A stretch of 64,000 nt of DNA, taken from contig CAJHZI010000294.1 in assembly GCA_905160935.1 (NCBI GenBank), positions 747,001-811,000 on the forward strand. Direction: 5' to 3'. Below the pieces are notes generated by a model. That model was given only the letters and a program-made list of their open reading frames with translations. It was not told the DNA's origin and made no database searches. The position numbers were made by a program, and so were the translations under genes. Origin of the DNA: Enchytraeus crypticus (taxonomy: Eukaryota; Annelida; Clitellata; Enchytraeida; Enchytraeidae). Position 1 is the first letter of the stretch, and the number at the start of each line of letters is the position of its first letter. Shown piece by piece: positions 20,440 to 33,235 of this stretch.

Positions 20440-22135
20440 CAGAAACAATGAGCTGTGAATCAACAGTGTTACAATGATTAAATATAGGCTCTATGAGACA
20501 ACACAGTTCATGTAAATACTTAATGGTATACTCCTTTACTGCCAGGTTACTGTTTCTGTAATGCCATGTTACTAAAATTTAATAGTGTTTTAAGTACTTA
20601 ATTAATTTCTAGAGAATCTGTGTAACACGATTTTAAACTCCTAGTGATCCCTGGTTGCGTTGACTTTGTATTTCTATTAAGATATTTATTTAGGCAAATG
20701 TTTGGCGCGGTGTTAGAATTTTCTAAATGTTAGATGGCTTTATGGTTGAGAGCGATAAAATCTCAATTTCAGTGGTATTTGAAAAAAAATTGTACGCTTC
20801 TTAAATATGACTTAATTTTTTTCATTTTAATGTTCCATTTTATGCCTTTTTATGTAACAAAACGTAATGGTCTAGATAAGAAGCAGAAACTTAAGGTCGG
20901 CTATCCGGCGACCTGACAGCGCCAACTGTATACAACTGAGTTTTTATGCACTCTTCCGGAAGAGAAAACAATTTCGCAACGCAGTGTTGAACTTGCGATA
21001 TCTCGTTCAAGAGTCGAGTGATCTACCACTGCATGCTATACTTATCACGGACAGTAAATATGAGGTTATGCTCGAAACTCAAGCCGTAATGCATAGGGAA
21101 CTCCAACCCTGCTAATTTCTGATATAGTTTAAAATAGATGTATGTGACTGTTTCATATAAATTAACTATTAAAACTGTGAAGTTAACGCTAAAGATGATA
21201 CTATAATAACAATGATGTGTTGCATTATTTGTAATAGACTGTATTTAAACTGGCATTTAATTTGCGCGGCAAAAGATTTCTACTAAAACACTTTCGCATA
21301 CTAATGCAGTTGTCGAGGGAGGTATTGGGAAACACACAGCTAAGTCACAGCTATGAACCTCATAGGCAGCGGCTACCATTGGCGGTAATTTCCTCCAACA
21401 TGCTCAGAGAAATCAACCATCGATTTTAGGTGTCTGTACTTTCAGGCATAACTCACTTTGGCGTTATAATTTAAATACAGTTTTCAATTATGGTTGTTCT
21501 GAAAATTGTCATAACTTAATCTGTGTAGACTTATAATTTTAAAAAGACATTTAGATCGCACACTGGCGTTTAGTGGCAGATGTGAGACAAGCAGAGGTAA
21601 TAGGGACCTTCAGTTTTGAATAAAGATTGTGAAAGATTTCTTGAATAGCACAAAATTCTCAAATAGTAAATATATTGCTCAGAAATGCAGACGCTAAGGA
21701 AGAGATAGGCCTATTAGGAAGCTGGCAGCATACAAAGAGTTGCTCAGGAAAAAATTTAAAGTATGGTTATCATTGGTTCTACAGGTTTCATAGAAGATAA
21801 ATAATTAGTAATCGAATTTATTATGTAACATAACAACAATTACACTTAGTAGCTGCTACTGACCGTATTAGCCTACCTCATAGAGCTTAGGTTCTTTTGT
21901 GGTAACTCGTAACCCTCCTCTTCTTGATTCGTTATTTGCTATTTAGGTAAGTTTGTACTTAGGCCTATTGCATGTTCTTATGAAAATATATACAAATAAT
22001 AACATTTTAAGGAAAAAATTAAATAAATTTCTTAGGCTACTAGCATAAAAGCCTTCTAACTGACGTAGAACGTAAAATCTTTAACACAGGCAGAAATTTC
22101 AATTACGTGTAGAAATATTAAGATTAGTTAGATAT
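20440..22135. other. No gene seen between MBIP and the LINE
   Basis: Only short reading frames with no family resemblance. 20880-21060 is locally less AT-rich (CGGCTATCCGGCGACC) and may be an old transposon. A run of ten G lies at 20318-20327. Confidence 0.5.
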
Positions 22136-22151
22136 GCATAGGCCTACATGT

Positions 22152-22705
22152 CTCTCTCTCTCTCAGTGCACTGCCTTCTGGCAGGTCCATGGTACATAAC
22201 GCCTCCACTCTTCTCTGTCTTCCGCCTTCCTCTTCATTTCCACATATGAGTGGGTCGTTAAATCATCTAACATACCTAATCTTGCCTGCCCCTGCCTCTT
22301 TTTCCTTCCATTCTACCTTCTATGACCTCTTTTAATAGACCTCCCCCCTTAGAATGTGTCCTATCCATCTCTTCTTCCTATTTCTTAATACATTTATCAA
22401 CTGTCTATCTGTGCCAACTCTCTCCAGGACTTCCTCACTTGTAACCTTTAGAGTCCAGCTACTCCTCTCCATTCTTCTCCAAATCCACATTTCCAATGCC
22501 TCCAGTTTCCTAATATCTTCCTTCCTTAAGGTCCATGTTTCACATCCATACAATAGCGTGGTCCAAACCAAAGTTTTCACTATCTTTATCTTTGTGTCTT
22601 TCTTTAGACTTTTTGTTAATAGTTCTTTTCTACTACCAAATGCCGCTTTTTCTTGTGCAATCCTACTGCATATTCATCCCTGGATGAGGAAACGGACGTT
22701 AAACC

Positions 22706-22742
<37 letters not shown>

Positions 22743-23919
22743 TATATTTCCGTCTCACATTTCCCATCATCTGCTATAGTATGACCCAAATATTTGAAAC
22801 TCCTTACCTGTTCCAATTTCGTACCATTTATTGTGATATTAACTTCACCTTTATTATTGGACATCTCATAACCTTGGTCTTTTTTATATTAATCTTCATG
22901 CCATATCTTAGGGCCGTATCATTCAGCCTATCCATTATCTTCTGCAATCCAATCTCGCTGCCCGCTACCATTCCTTGGTCATCTGCAAATCGTACATCTT
23001 GTAACAAATTCCCTCCTACTTTTATTCCTTCTTCCAAGTCTTCCATGGCTTCCTCCATCATTGCCTCAGCGTAAATGTTAAACAGCAGCGGCGAAATGCT
23101 ACAACCTTTGTCTTACTCCACGTCCTATTTCACCTTCTTCTGAGTATTCTTGTTGGATTTTGATTAGTGCTCTTTGATTCATGTACAAGTTCAAAATTAG
23201 TCTTCTATCTCTCCAGTCAATTCCTATTCTTTTTAAGATATTCATCATCGTTATCCAATCAATCCTGTCAAAGGCCTTCTCGAAGTCTACAAAGCATACA
23301 AAAACGTCATTACCATATTGTAAGCTTCTTTCGCAAAGAACCCGCATTACTCCTATTGCTTCTCTTGTGCCGCATCCTTTCCTAAAACCGAATTGTGTCT
23401 TGCTCAGTATCATCTCTGCTTTCGACTGAATGCGATTATTTACTATCTTTAATAAGACCTTCGATGCTTGAGGTGTTAAGCTGATTGTTCTGTATTCCGA
23501 ACACTCCACAGCATTTTGGCTTTTTGGGAATTGGAATCATCACTGACTTGGTAAAGTCGTCTGGCCATACATACTTCCATTAACTTTTTGAGTGTTTCTC
23601 CTTCCAACATTTTCAAGAATTCTGCAGGGATTTCATCTATTCTGGCTGCCTTCCCCTTCTTCATGCTGTTAATTGCAAAATAAATTTCCTCCTTCATTAA
23701 ATCGGGGCCCCTTTTATCGTCTTCTATGATATTCTCTTCTTCTATTTTAAAATCCTCTTGAACTGGTTTCCCAGCCTTATCATACAATTCCTCTACATAT
23801 TCTCTCCATCTTTCTTTTACTTCTTCCAGCTCTGTCTTCAATTCCCCATCTTTACCCACTATACTAATGTTCTTTGCAGCTCCTTTCTTTTTCTTATCGG
23901 TTCTTGTTAATATTCTATA
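22152..23919 (-). mobile_element. 5'-truncated non-LTR retrotransposon (LINE) with reverse transcriptase and C-terminal region
   Basis: Read on the - strand, the pieces cover: KERWREYVEELYDKAG (near 23800); thumb/finger motifs KKGKAARIDEIPAEFLKML; FRKGCGTREAIGVMRVLCER; the catalytic FVDFEKAFDRIDW (near 23280); GRGVRQ; the active site VRFADDQGMVAGSE (near 23000); INIKKTKVMR; LLYGCETWTLRKED (near 22550); and a tail ending SYVEMKRKAEDREEWRRYV before a (GA)n 3' end at 22152-22164. The frame is broken in several places and no endonuclease domain is left. AGGCCTACATGT occurs at 22140-22151 and again at 23920-23931, a 12-bp target-site duplication that fixes both ends. A small (TTA)n-tailed insert lies inside it near 22670-22745. 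Confidence 0.9.
22670..22746 (+). mobile_element. Short (TTA)n-tailed retroposed fragment nested in the LINE
   Basis: The LINE reading frame (..CETEI / CSRIAQEKAAFG..) is split by CATCCCTGGATGAGGAAACG, then GACGTTAAAC and a (TTA)n run. ATATT lies on both sides and may be the target duplication. The same unit occurs at 1-130 and 26510-26620 on the other strand, with about 50 further bases of the family. So only about 35 bp plus the tail was inserted here. Confidence 0.75.
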
Positions 23920-23934
23920 AGGCCTACATGTATG

Positions 23935-25180
23935 GGTTATAATAATTATTGCTTAAGAAGGTAATTTGAGGGTGATCCAGGTATGTTTTAAGTAGGGGGT
24001 TTAAATGTGTTTGAGCTGCAGTGTCTACATTTTTAAACCTACGCCCTCTTCGGGACAGGGTTCGATTATATCATACCATTTTTTCTCTTGTACCTATTTA
24101 CACTATAAAGTTTTTATCGGCGGCCTAAGGAAGGGGGGCCCTGGGCCCTCTCTCTGGATCCGCCACTGGAGCATTAAATTCGTGGAATATGAAAATATAA
24201 TTTTATAGTAATTGCTACAGTAGCGCTGAATGGACAGTGAAAGTCAACTTCAATCGGGACAAAAGAAATAAATGCAATAGTCAGTGAAATGCATAAGATC
24301 GTCGTCAAACAATCAATAAGTCTATTTCTATTTTAAGAGTGCTGCTCTATTCAGATTCATGCAGTATTGCGCTTGATTGGCATATTGATAATCTAGAAAC
24401 ATATAAATGCAAAAGGCCACCACCGATGTAGCAGCCAAACACAGCTAATTGTGCCTCTGCACATCACACAGATGAATCTCTCACGATGTTGATGAAGCTG
24501 CAGTTCGCTACAACTCTTTGCTTTCATCGTTGATGTGTGCGGAACCTGTCCTGGTTTTGATTGATGACCAATTCAATAATAGCCGTTCTATTGGCCTCGG
24601 GCGCTCTGTATCATCCGAGAGTAGCGTTGTAGGCGTGGATGTCCTTTCGTATGCCGACGTGTGTGTGTACATGATTTTATTTAGATATTGCAAGAAAAAT
24701 ATTTAGATTTTCCGGTAATGGTGTGAATGAATTTGCTGAGGAAAATTAAATAAATGAATGAAAATTCTGTATGGCCCAGTAAATCCACAAATGTATTTCC
24801 ATGTACAATAATTTACAATAGTCTACAGTAATGGCGTATATGTTTGAGCTCAACCACTCTAACCATAATTATTCTACTAGACTGCTTGAATCCAACTATA
24901 CATTTAAAGAATCTAATGCGATATTCTTAAAATATACGTAAATGAGGCTTCTACCGACTAGAATACAGCTTGTGACAGAATAAAAAAGCAGTCTACATGA
25001 ATTCAGTAGTCGCCCCCATGAAGCGAAATTGTGAACATTTATAATTTAAAAACTCAATAGCCTATATAATTACTTTGTTCCCCCTGAAACTGACAGATTT
25101 TCCAAAAGACTGATCAAATTTCGCAAAAGAGGTAATAGAAGGAGGTTACTGCAGTGTAAATGTAAGTTAATAGCTTTAAA
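23935..25180. other. No gene seen; one repeat-like GC patch
   Basis: 24120-24172 (GGGGGGCCCTGGGCCC, CTCTGGATCCGCCACTG) resembles a transposon-derived phrase found in many animal genomes. The rest is unremarkable. Confidence 0.45.
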
Positions 25181-25183
25181 TAG

Positions 25184-26000
25184 TTAAATAGTTGATACAT
25201 GTATATTTAAACTACTCCGCAAATTCTGAAGAACTTCTTGAATACAGTTTGTGCAGATGTTCAGCAAATCTGACTTCATGATGAACTGATAATACAATTG
25301 CTTTGCAGCTACAGCCAGAGTTTTGGTCCTGCATTTTGATGTACAAAATGTCTCTGTCACAAATTTAACAGTATTGGCCCTCCGTAATTTCAATTTGAGG
25401 ACTATAATTTCCATGTCCTCCATAGAAAAATTTGATTAGCGGCATGCACGCCACACCGCAAAGCGACTTTCTCGCAGTGGTCTTGAAGTACAAAGCTAAT
25501 TTCCACAAGACACCAGTTTTCTCTGTATTAGAGAATTAACCGTCTTTTCTTTTTCCAACAACTTTTCTACAGTCAATTTTAGCCCAACCAGACGCTTTGT
25601 TTCCGACAGACTCTTAGCATCGTTATCTTCTGGTTCAATAGCTGCTAGGAATTCAGATTATAGAGTTAATACAACGGAGAGAACTAATAAATTGAATACA
25701 GATACTATGGGTGTTGACTTGATGTCTGACAACACTACATGTAAAATACTAAAATGTATCGTCAAATCCTTATAGCACAACACACTAGTATCAACCTTTA
25801 CTACCTGTGTTTCCAATTCCAACGAAGCCACAATCTTAGACATATCTCTGTCAACGGTAGCCTCTGCAATGCAGAGCTAATTCGGTGATATAAATGGTTT
25901 CATGTTTACAATCTAACCATTATAAGTGACCAGAACATGTTCAGCCTTCATTTGTTCTTCCATGCAAGCAATATTTCCATTAGAGAATCGTTCTAAACGT
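25184..26000 (-). pseudogene. Unrecognised degenerate coding sequence
   Basis: Reading the - strand gives protein-like stretches broken by a few stops: MEEQMKAEHVLVTYNG, EATVDRDMSKIVASLELE, a charged helix EFLAAIEPEDNDAKSLSETK followed by KLTVEKLLEKEKTVNSLIQ, and a Cys-containing end (TETFCTSKCRTKTLAVAAK). It could be an old transposase or a lost gene. No family could be named. Confidence 0.3.
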
Positions 26001-26504
26001 CTATAGCCAACCCATTTAGTAAGTTTACACTACTTGCTTTATGTTTACGAAATCTACAATCCAGGGATCTTTAGGTGACAGTCACCTAACATTTCATTCC
26101 TAACATCATCAATTTCCACATTTCACTAATATTCTTCCTAACAATCAGGTCTGTTTGTTTTATACGCTCAATGTGCAGAAATGCTTTCAGTCTCTCTTTT
26201 CCACAAACTCGTACACTAGATTTCATTAGTACGGTAGATGCGCCAACAGCACAAGTACTGTACCAAATTAAAATCTTGACTGCGAATGGGTTAATTTAAA
26301 TCACACTAGATTACTATCATGAGAAGAGAGATTAGTTACTAAGTCATAGCGCTATGACGGTTAGTCATATATTTATTAAGACGGTGGGCTATATAGGCCT
26401 ATGCCATCTGGTATGGAGAAGGCCGTGTGACTGGAGGGCGGGGGTATTGGCCCCCTGATTTGAATGTTAAAAACGGCTTTGAGTCATTAACTGCTCTGTT
26501 TATC

Positions 26505-26625
26505 AACAAATACTAACAACAATAACAAAGATTTAACGTCCGTTTCCTCATCCAAGGGTGATGTCAAAGACCTCCCCACAGCACACATCACTACAGATCA
26601 ATTCCCCCAAATAAATCTTCAAAAG
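26505..26625 (-). repeat. (TTA)n-tailed interspersed repeat, second long copy
   Basis: It shares ATTTAACGTCCGTTTCCTCA, CACAGCACACATCACTACAG and the adjoining ATCAATTC with the copy at 45-180. The AACAATAACAA run on the left is a degenerate tail. A GA-rich microsatellite follows at 26675-26719. Confidence 0.7.
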
Positions 26626-26729
26626 AAATATCCTGAGGAGAAGATGATAAAATAGTAGTCATGATCAGTTCTAAGAGAGAGAGAGGGGGCGAAAGAGAGA
26701 GAGAGAGAGAGAGAGAGATATGCTCAGGG

Positions 26730-29080
26730 GTTTTGTGATAAAAATACAGATTTTCAAATGCACTCTTGATTTTCTATGAAAGGTATTGTACTGAACCTTG
26801 GATTCCCTCTAGCCATCTTGATGAAGCAGGATATAGTTATCTAATGAAATATTATATTTATTGAGTTTCTTCCAACTCCTCCAGAATTTCTGGATTGAAA
26901 TTAACTCTCTGCTGGAATTCTTCAAGGAGTTTTTTTTAATAAAGTTGACAATTCTGTTTATCCGTAGATCTGGCTGTAAACTTATTTACTGATATTTAAC
27001 TTTCTATTTCTAATATATAGGTCCTTAAAAAAATAGAGGTCGAACATAAAGTCCTAGACCTTGGTTCTCTTCAATGCATGCTTGACAGCAAATGCTGATT
27101 TAAAACATTAATAAAACTTGTCTATAGATTCTGCACACACAATTTAGAATATTTATATAATTCAACATAAACCACAAAGTGTTTCTGTATTTTTTTTTTA
27201 TTTTCCTCTAGCGCCTATTGGTAATTTCATCCGCTGAACTTTTTCCCAATCAGTCGAAGTAACTAGCGGAACGCCCCGCGGTCTTGTTCTCAACGTAACG
27301 TCGGGACGGCGCTCCACGCTCCTAATTTAATCCTTACTGGCTTGATGAAACGCTCCGTGGCTTACGTTAACGGTCTTTCCGTCAGCTTTACGGCAGAAGT
27401 AATGGCTTCCAAAAAGTCTTTGTAATTCGTGAATATTTGTAAATATTTGATTCTTTCCCTATTTTCTACTAGGCCTATTATATTTCCGAATAATATCCTT
27501 TTACAAACAAAGTTTTTCAGAAAATTGTGCTAATCCATTTCCAAGGATCGTTGTAAGGAATAACGTAACGCATGGAGTGACTACGGAATAAATTAACCAT
27601 GCAATATTCGTACACGATCATAATTTCATCGCCCTTTACCGATTGAGATATTTTATAATCTTCAACTGTTTAGTATCAACTTCATAGCGTTATCTATCTG
27701 TGTAAACTTCTACATTGCGTCGAACGCCAGTCGAAAAACAGTTTGTCTTAAGTTGCTGGCATATAATCACTTAAAGAAAAATTGGATGTATTTCTTTACA
27801 GGAAAACAATGGAATCAGTATTAAAATAGCAATTATTTTTGCTGCAAACTACTATAGAGAACAATCGCTGAGATATTCGGCTTCATGATTATGGCAGGAC
27901 ATTTGGCAGACTGCTGAGTTGATTGCATTCGCTATTTTTTATATGAGCCTCGTCAACATCTTCACAGGTCTGGTACGAATTTGATACCTTTGTAAACAGA
28001 AAACTAAGGCAATATAAAACTATGCTGCAACAGTTGTGGCTAAGTAGCTAAGATAAATTATTTTAAACGGGAGAGCTGAAGCTTTTTCATATCTCGTGAA
28101 CATTGTGCAAATTTGATTTAAGTTAAAAAAATACTTTTAAAAATAACCTAAAAATTACTCTCATGACTCTAATTTTATGTTAATTAAACCAAATTGCTTT
28201 GTATGTTTTCAAAAGCCTCAGTTAAAAATGTTTAACTTAGGTTTTCTGTTTCGAAAGCTTACTGACGTGCACTAGATTTGAATCTCGCACTCACTGATTC
28301 GCAGTCGTGACTCACCGATCAAGCCACTGCCTCAGTTGTGTGCATAATCGATTGCAAAAATGTTTAATTATGAACTTTTGCATTTGGATTTTTATTTTAA
28401 TACAAGAAATTATACATGTAGAATACCTTAAATATCTGACTAAACTTTAACTTTTTCAATGGATGCCAATGTTTCATCGAATAATACTCTCACACTATTA
28501 CTTGAGATCCACTGTGAGAGGTCAGGGGTCATGTTACATTCCAATGATCGAGTTTCCACTCAAATCATTGGTTTATTTGACAGTTCTCACTAAATATTTG
28601 TTTATTGTTGTTTGAATGTAAATTGACTACCTTTGAGGCAAGTCATTAATAGATATTCTAAGGTTAGCTAGGCCATACAGAGCTATGCACTACATGCAAT
28701 ATTTATGCGTACAATTTTAGCTATATAGCCAATTGACGTCTGATATGATTCATGCTCTTTAAATAGTACAAAAGATATTTGAAACAACAAATCGCAATAA
28801 ACTTTCTGTCATTTCGTACAAGGAATTTAGCTCAGATGGTGGAGTACGGGACTCAGATTCGTGAGGCTAAACTAAAATGTTTGGTCAGTCGGCAACGAAT
28901 GAACCCCGTGACGTTTAATGGTAATTCTCATATTAGCTAAAAATATCCATTGGGCCAACCGACAGCATATGTAAATATCGTATTTCTTAAATTATCTTTC
29001 AAAATTCAGTTCATTGGGTCAATCAACCAGTCATTTGGAGGCCGTACCGCCAAGTCCTTTATTATTTTCGCATCACGTTG
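26730..29080. other. No gene seen; GC-richer island at 27230-27400
   Basis: 27230-27400 is CpG-rich against an AT-rich background (CTAGCGGAACGCCCCGCGGT, ACGTCGGGACGGCGCTCC). 28830-28910 begins with a tRNA-like TTAGCTCAGATGGTGGAGTA but does not fold as a tRNA. No coding exon is recognised. Confidence 0.45.
28265..28340 (-). repeat. tRNA-related SINE fragment
   Basis: AGATTTGAATCTCGCACTCA, GATTCGCAGTCGTGACTCAC and AAGCCACTGCCTCAG fit the tRNA half in reverse. Confidence 0.45.
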
Positions 29081-29082
29081 AC

Positions 29083-29177
29083 GAGAGAGAGAGAGAGAGA
29101 GAGAGAGGGAGAAGAGAGAGAGAGTGAGAGAGAGAGAAAGAGACAGAGAGGGAGAAGAGAGAGAGAGTGAGAGGGTG

Positions 29178-29218
<41 letters not shown>

Positions 29219-29252
29219 GGAGAAGAGAGAGAGAGAGTGAGAGGGTGAGAAC
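29083..29252. repeat. (GA)n microsatellite
   Basis: Long GAGA tract with GGGAGAAG interruptions repeated at intervals. No LINE tail sequence was recognised beside it. Confidence 0.9.
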
Positions 29253-29344
29253 TTGACAATTAGAATACTCGATATGAACGCAATCACGGTGGCATGTTTT
29301 CACGTTCACTGCACCTAATACCAATCCACTGATACCACAGCATT

Positions 29345-29415
29345 TTTGTCATTGTAGAGATAATTTGTCATTGTAGAGATTTTTTGTCATTGTAGAGATT
29401 TTTTGTCATTGTAGC
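29345..29415. repeat. 20-bp tandem repeat (4 copies)
   Basis: Units of TTTTTGTCATTGTAGAGATT; the last is followed by unrelated sequence. Confidence 0.85.
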
Positions 29416-29419
29416 TAAG

Positions 29420-30735
29420 TCATGGTAGGCATTGGCCCAATCTGATTTTTAAAATTATGGCGGATCAATCAAAAGACCGTGCACAGAGAACTTAGATCTG
29501 AAAGTTGGCCGAACAGCTTTCGTGATTTTATCTGCAGATTAAAGTGGGGAGTAGATATCCCATTTGGGTATAGTATCCCCCAGTCCTCGTAGTAATGCTA
29601 ATCGTCTAAAAACGGTTCGTCGGTTCTTTTATGTTACTCTAAAGCTAATTTTCTGACCAGAATTGAATTCAAAGAAGCACAGACGTTCTGCGCTAACTAT
29701 TTACAATATTTATGTAATTCAGCATAAAGTACACATTACATACATTAAGTGTACATTAAGGATTCTATACACTTCCGACATGACATAGGCGAACATTTAT
29801 ACTTTGCCGTTCGTTTGTTGTATCGCTCTCATTAATGAGCCACCATCAACTTTGTAGTATGACTCATACCAGACAGCTACCTTTCTTTTTTTCCTTTATC
29901 TTGGGATAGATGTTTAGATTTTGGATTTGCACCGTTTTGGACTTTCTTTTCGTTCACCAGCTTGGATTTGTCTCAATAGTGCTCGATGTTTTCTTAGACT
30001 ATAGTAGCAATCTAATTATTGTATGTTATGCTAACCACTATAACATATTAAGATAGTTTAAATGGTTATAGTGTAATGTATATAATTACGAAGCCATGCC
30101 AGAAATTGTTTCTCTCTTTCTCTCTCTTCTCCCTTTAGTGCTCTGAATAAAGAAAACCCTCATATTCCAATTCTTACATAAGGCGCAATAACACTCAGTC
30201 GACAACAAGTTTACCGCATCGCAATGGTTCCTAAATATAATTTCTGTGCTGGTTGCCCATTGCCTTCATCAAATTCCACTTGATCTCTTAATTTTGCAGT
30301 TGGCTTATTCTGTAATGGTCATGACACGACAGGAAACGCAATCCATATGCATAATTTTTATTATATACAAAGTGCAATATACACAAAGCATATCACAGAC
30401 GAAAAGATAGCAATCTCTTTAGTGATCTGTCTAATGACAGATCTTGGTTCATCCTACAAATTATTGCAGCAAGCGGTCTGAAAATTATAATACACGCACT
30501 TCAGTTAGAAATACTACAGAAGCGACTAAAGCGAATAAATCAAAGCGGCTGCAATATAATTATAATCTTTTAGAGTTAAAATATGATTTTTAGACGACTT
30601 CACATTAGAACAGTTCCTCCTACTTAGTTGTCTCTTACACGACGTTCTAGTTTACTAATGGTTTAATCTAATGCAAAATTCAGGAATTAATTCAGAGCAC
30701 TTTCCTATAAGAAAATCAATTATGAAGTTCAGTTA
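29420..30735. other. No gene seen
   Basis: No coding exon. 30406-30445 (TTTAGTGATCTGTCTAATGA, CAGATCTTGG) may be a scrap of the second (GA)n-tailed family. 31030-31860 and 32110-33230 are likewise without a recognised gene. Confidence 0.5.
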
Positions 30736-30738
30736 CTA

Positions 30739-31026
30739 TCCTATCATCATCACAATTATCTTCATCTTCTTCCTTTTAATACTGGTTTAACTAGGGTTGT
30801 CATACGAATAGACATTCTCTACTCCTCTCCTCTGTCCCACACCATATCATTAGTCAACCCCAATAAAACTTTTCCACTCGTTTTAGAAAATATTTTAGCA
30901 ATTTCTGGAGCCTAGGCGCTCACCAACCGAATGCCCTTTCTGAAATTCGTCTGGATCTTAGTGCTTTAGTCGCCTTGTGTGGTCACCGGTTTGACTATTC
31001 TTCTAACAAGCCGGACACAACACGGA
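30739..31026 (-). repeat. (GAT)n-tailed repeat copy
   Basis: Matches CTAGGCGCTCACCAACCGAA, TGCCCTTTCTGAAATTCGTC and AAGCCGGACACAACACGG of the family, in reverse, with an ATCATCATCAC tail at the left. Confidence 0.8.
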
Positions 31027-31879
31027 GAGTACCTACAAGCTGTATGTTATATGATCTCCAATTAGCAAGTACCTATGCTATGTGATCTTAAATTATCAAG
31101 TACCTGTGCTACTGTATATTATCTTTAATTATATTAGCGACAAGTTAATGCCCACTTGAAGGATAAAACTAACGTTTAACACGGTCTTCAATTTTTAAAA
31201 CCAATTCCTTCTTAGTCGCCTGCGAGGTGTATACTAACAGCTTACATTGAAAGTTACCCGAAATGTCAGGAACTACTTTCGCATTATACTTACATGTATA
31301 ATATCCGTTGAAAGGTGTATAGAAAATCTCGTACAGAGTTCTGAATATCACAGTGAATAATTACCAATATTGCCGTATAGAGAATTCAAGTTTCTCTTTC
31401 CTTTTTTCTTTTTCTTTAATTCTGGATGATACAGTATCATTGTAGAGACTTACAGGAAGTTGATAGAAATCATTCATATGATCAGAAACGTTTTTATCTC
31501 TTCTCATGTTTACATACCATCCATAATCATCGATTCCAGAAGTTGAACTGCTTAACCCTAGCCCACTGATAAGATAGTTTACAAAATAAACAACAAGAGA
31601 GATTGGCAAAAACGTACTTTTATCATCTAAAACGATAACATTTTTGACTCTTGCACATAACGCATAGTTAAAATAACAGGTCCAAACATGGAGTATCTAG
31701 CAGAATTTGGATCCCGAAAGCACTATAAGTGACGCGCTGAGCACTGTTGTAAAAATGAATAAGCAGAGTAATAGAAAAACAAAACTGAGGCCTAGACATT
31801 CACATTTGTTAATGCGGAGCTGTTACTTTAACTGAGCCTAACAAAAGTTATAAATAATAATAATCTAATTCTGCTGAGC

Positions 31880-32105
31880 TGATATGCTCATCATGAGCAT
31901 ATAGAGCTACTGTTGCTCTATGCTCATCATGAGCATATAGAGCTACTGTTGCTCTATGCTCATCATGAGCATATAGAGCTACTGTTGCTCTATGCTCATC
32001 ATGAGCATATAGAGCTACTGTTGCTCTATGCTCATCATGATTATTTAGAGCTACTGTGGTTCTATGCTCATAATGAGTATTTAGAGCTACCATGGCTCTA
32101 TGCTC
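31880..32105. repeat. 36-bp palindromic minisatellite (about 6 copies)
   Basis: Each unit holds the inverted repeat TATGCTCATCATGAGCATA, then TAGAGCTACTGTTGCTC. The last two units diverge. Confidence 0.93.
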
Positions 32106-33235
32106 TGTCACAAGTTTTACTTGTTTATTAGAATGCAGAACATAATAGAACAACAAAATACAACAGAGAGAGGTTAATGGATGATCACTACTGGGAATGT
32201 TAAAGTATTTAATATTTCTTCTGTATGAGTAAAAAACACTAAGCACCAGAGAGACAAAAGATATGAATTCCAAGCCATTTAGCTCGGTTTTAATAGGTTA
32301 TACGGGTACATAGAGCTAAGCTAAATTTAGCTAATATTGACACTGGATGATAATTTCCAAAGATCAGGGTGTTTCAAATAGGCGATGATATTAACAAACT
32401 TATTTTACTTCACGTCCTCTAATTGCTGTTGCATTGACATAGAGAAAATCGCCGCGGTTGTGTCTAATGTAAGGCACTCCTAGTAAAGGCATGTGTGTCA
32501 TGGTAGCTGTATAGGAGGATAACTTGAATCCAATTAAAGCTATCTTTAAAAAGACTTCGACCATATATCTAACTATACGTGTTTGCCTCACGGTTAGCCA
32601 TTCAGTTAATTATCTTCTACACTCTATCCTGGAGATCTTAGTCAGATAAAATAAAGGTTACATGAGATGCAAACATCCGACTTAATGGTTTCTCTTTTAC
32701 AAGAAGTCGGTCCTTTGGTTAGTATATTTGTTCAGGCTCTATAAAAGACACGTAGCAGATATATACACATCATTGCAAATATTAGGCGAAAATCCATGTC
32801 AATATACCGTACTTCTGACTAATATATCTGTAGAAGTCTTCTCCGTCTTTTAATATTTTCTCTGACGTTCAAATAATTTAGGTAGTAAAGGCCAGATATC
32901 AACTATGAAGTATCCTCGTGTCTGCTTTCCAAATTCATGTTGCTGCTAACTTTTCGTTAGTTACAATTTGGTTAGATAAGTTTAAATGAGCAAGTTTTAT
33001 CTATTATTTTAAAGCTTAATCTTAAAAATATAAAAATATCCAATAAGATCTTCCAGATGTGCAAATGATCGTTATCTATTCGATTCTCGGTCAAGCTTAT
33101 TCTCGGCATTCACAGGTCTTATGACTAAATAACTGACTAAATCGTTTCCTAGTGTTTTAGGCATGAGGGCAGTAAAAGTGTAAGACATCAACATCGTCAG
33201 TAACTTCAGTGTGATGTCTGTAAGCATCATCATCG

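Noticed and set aside
28826-28910. Candidate tRNA starting TTAGCTCAGATGGTGGAG
   Set aside because: No pairing acceptor or anticodon stem; treated as a decayed tRNA-like sequence at most.
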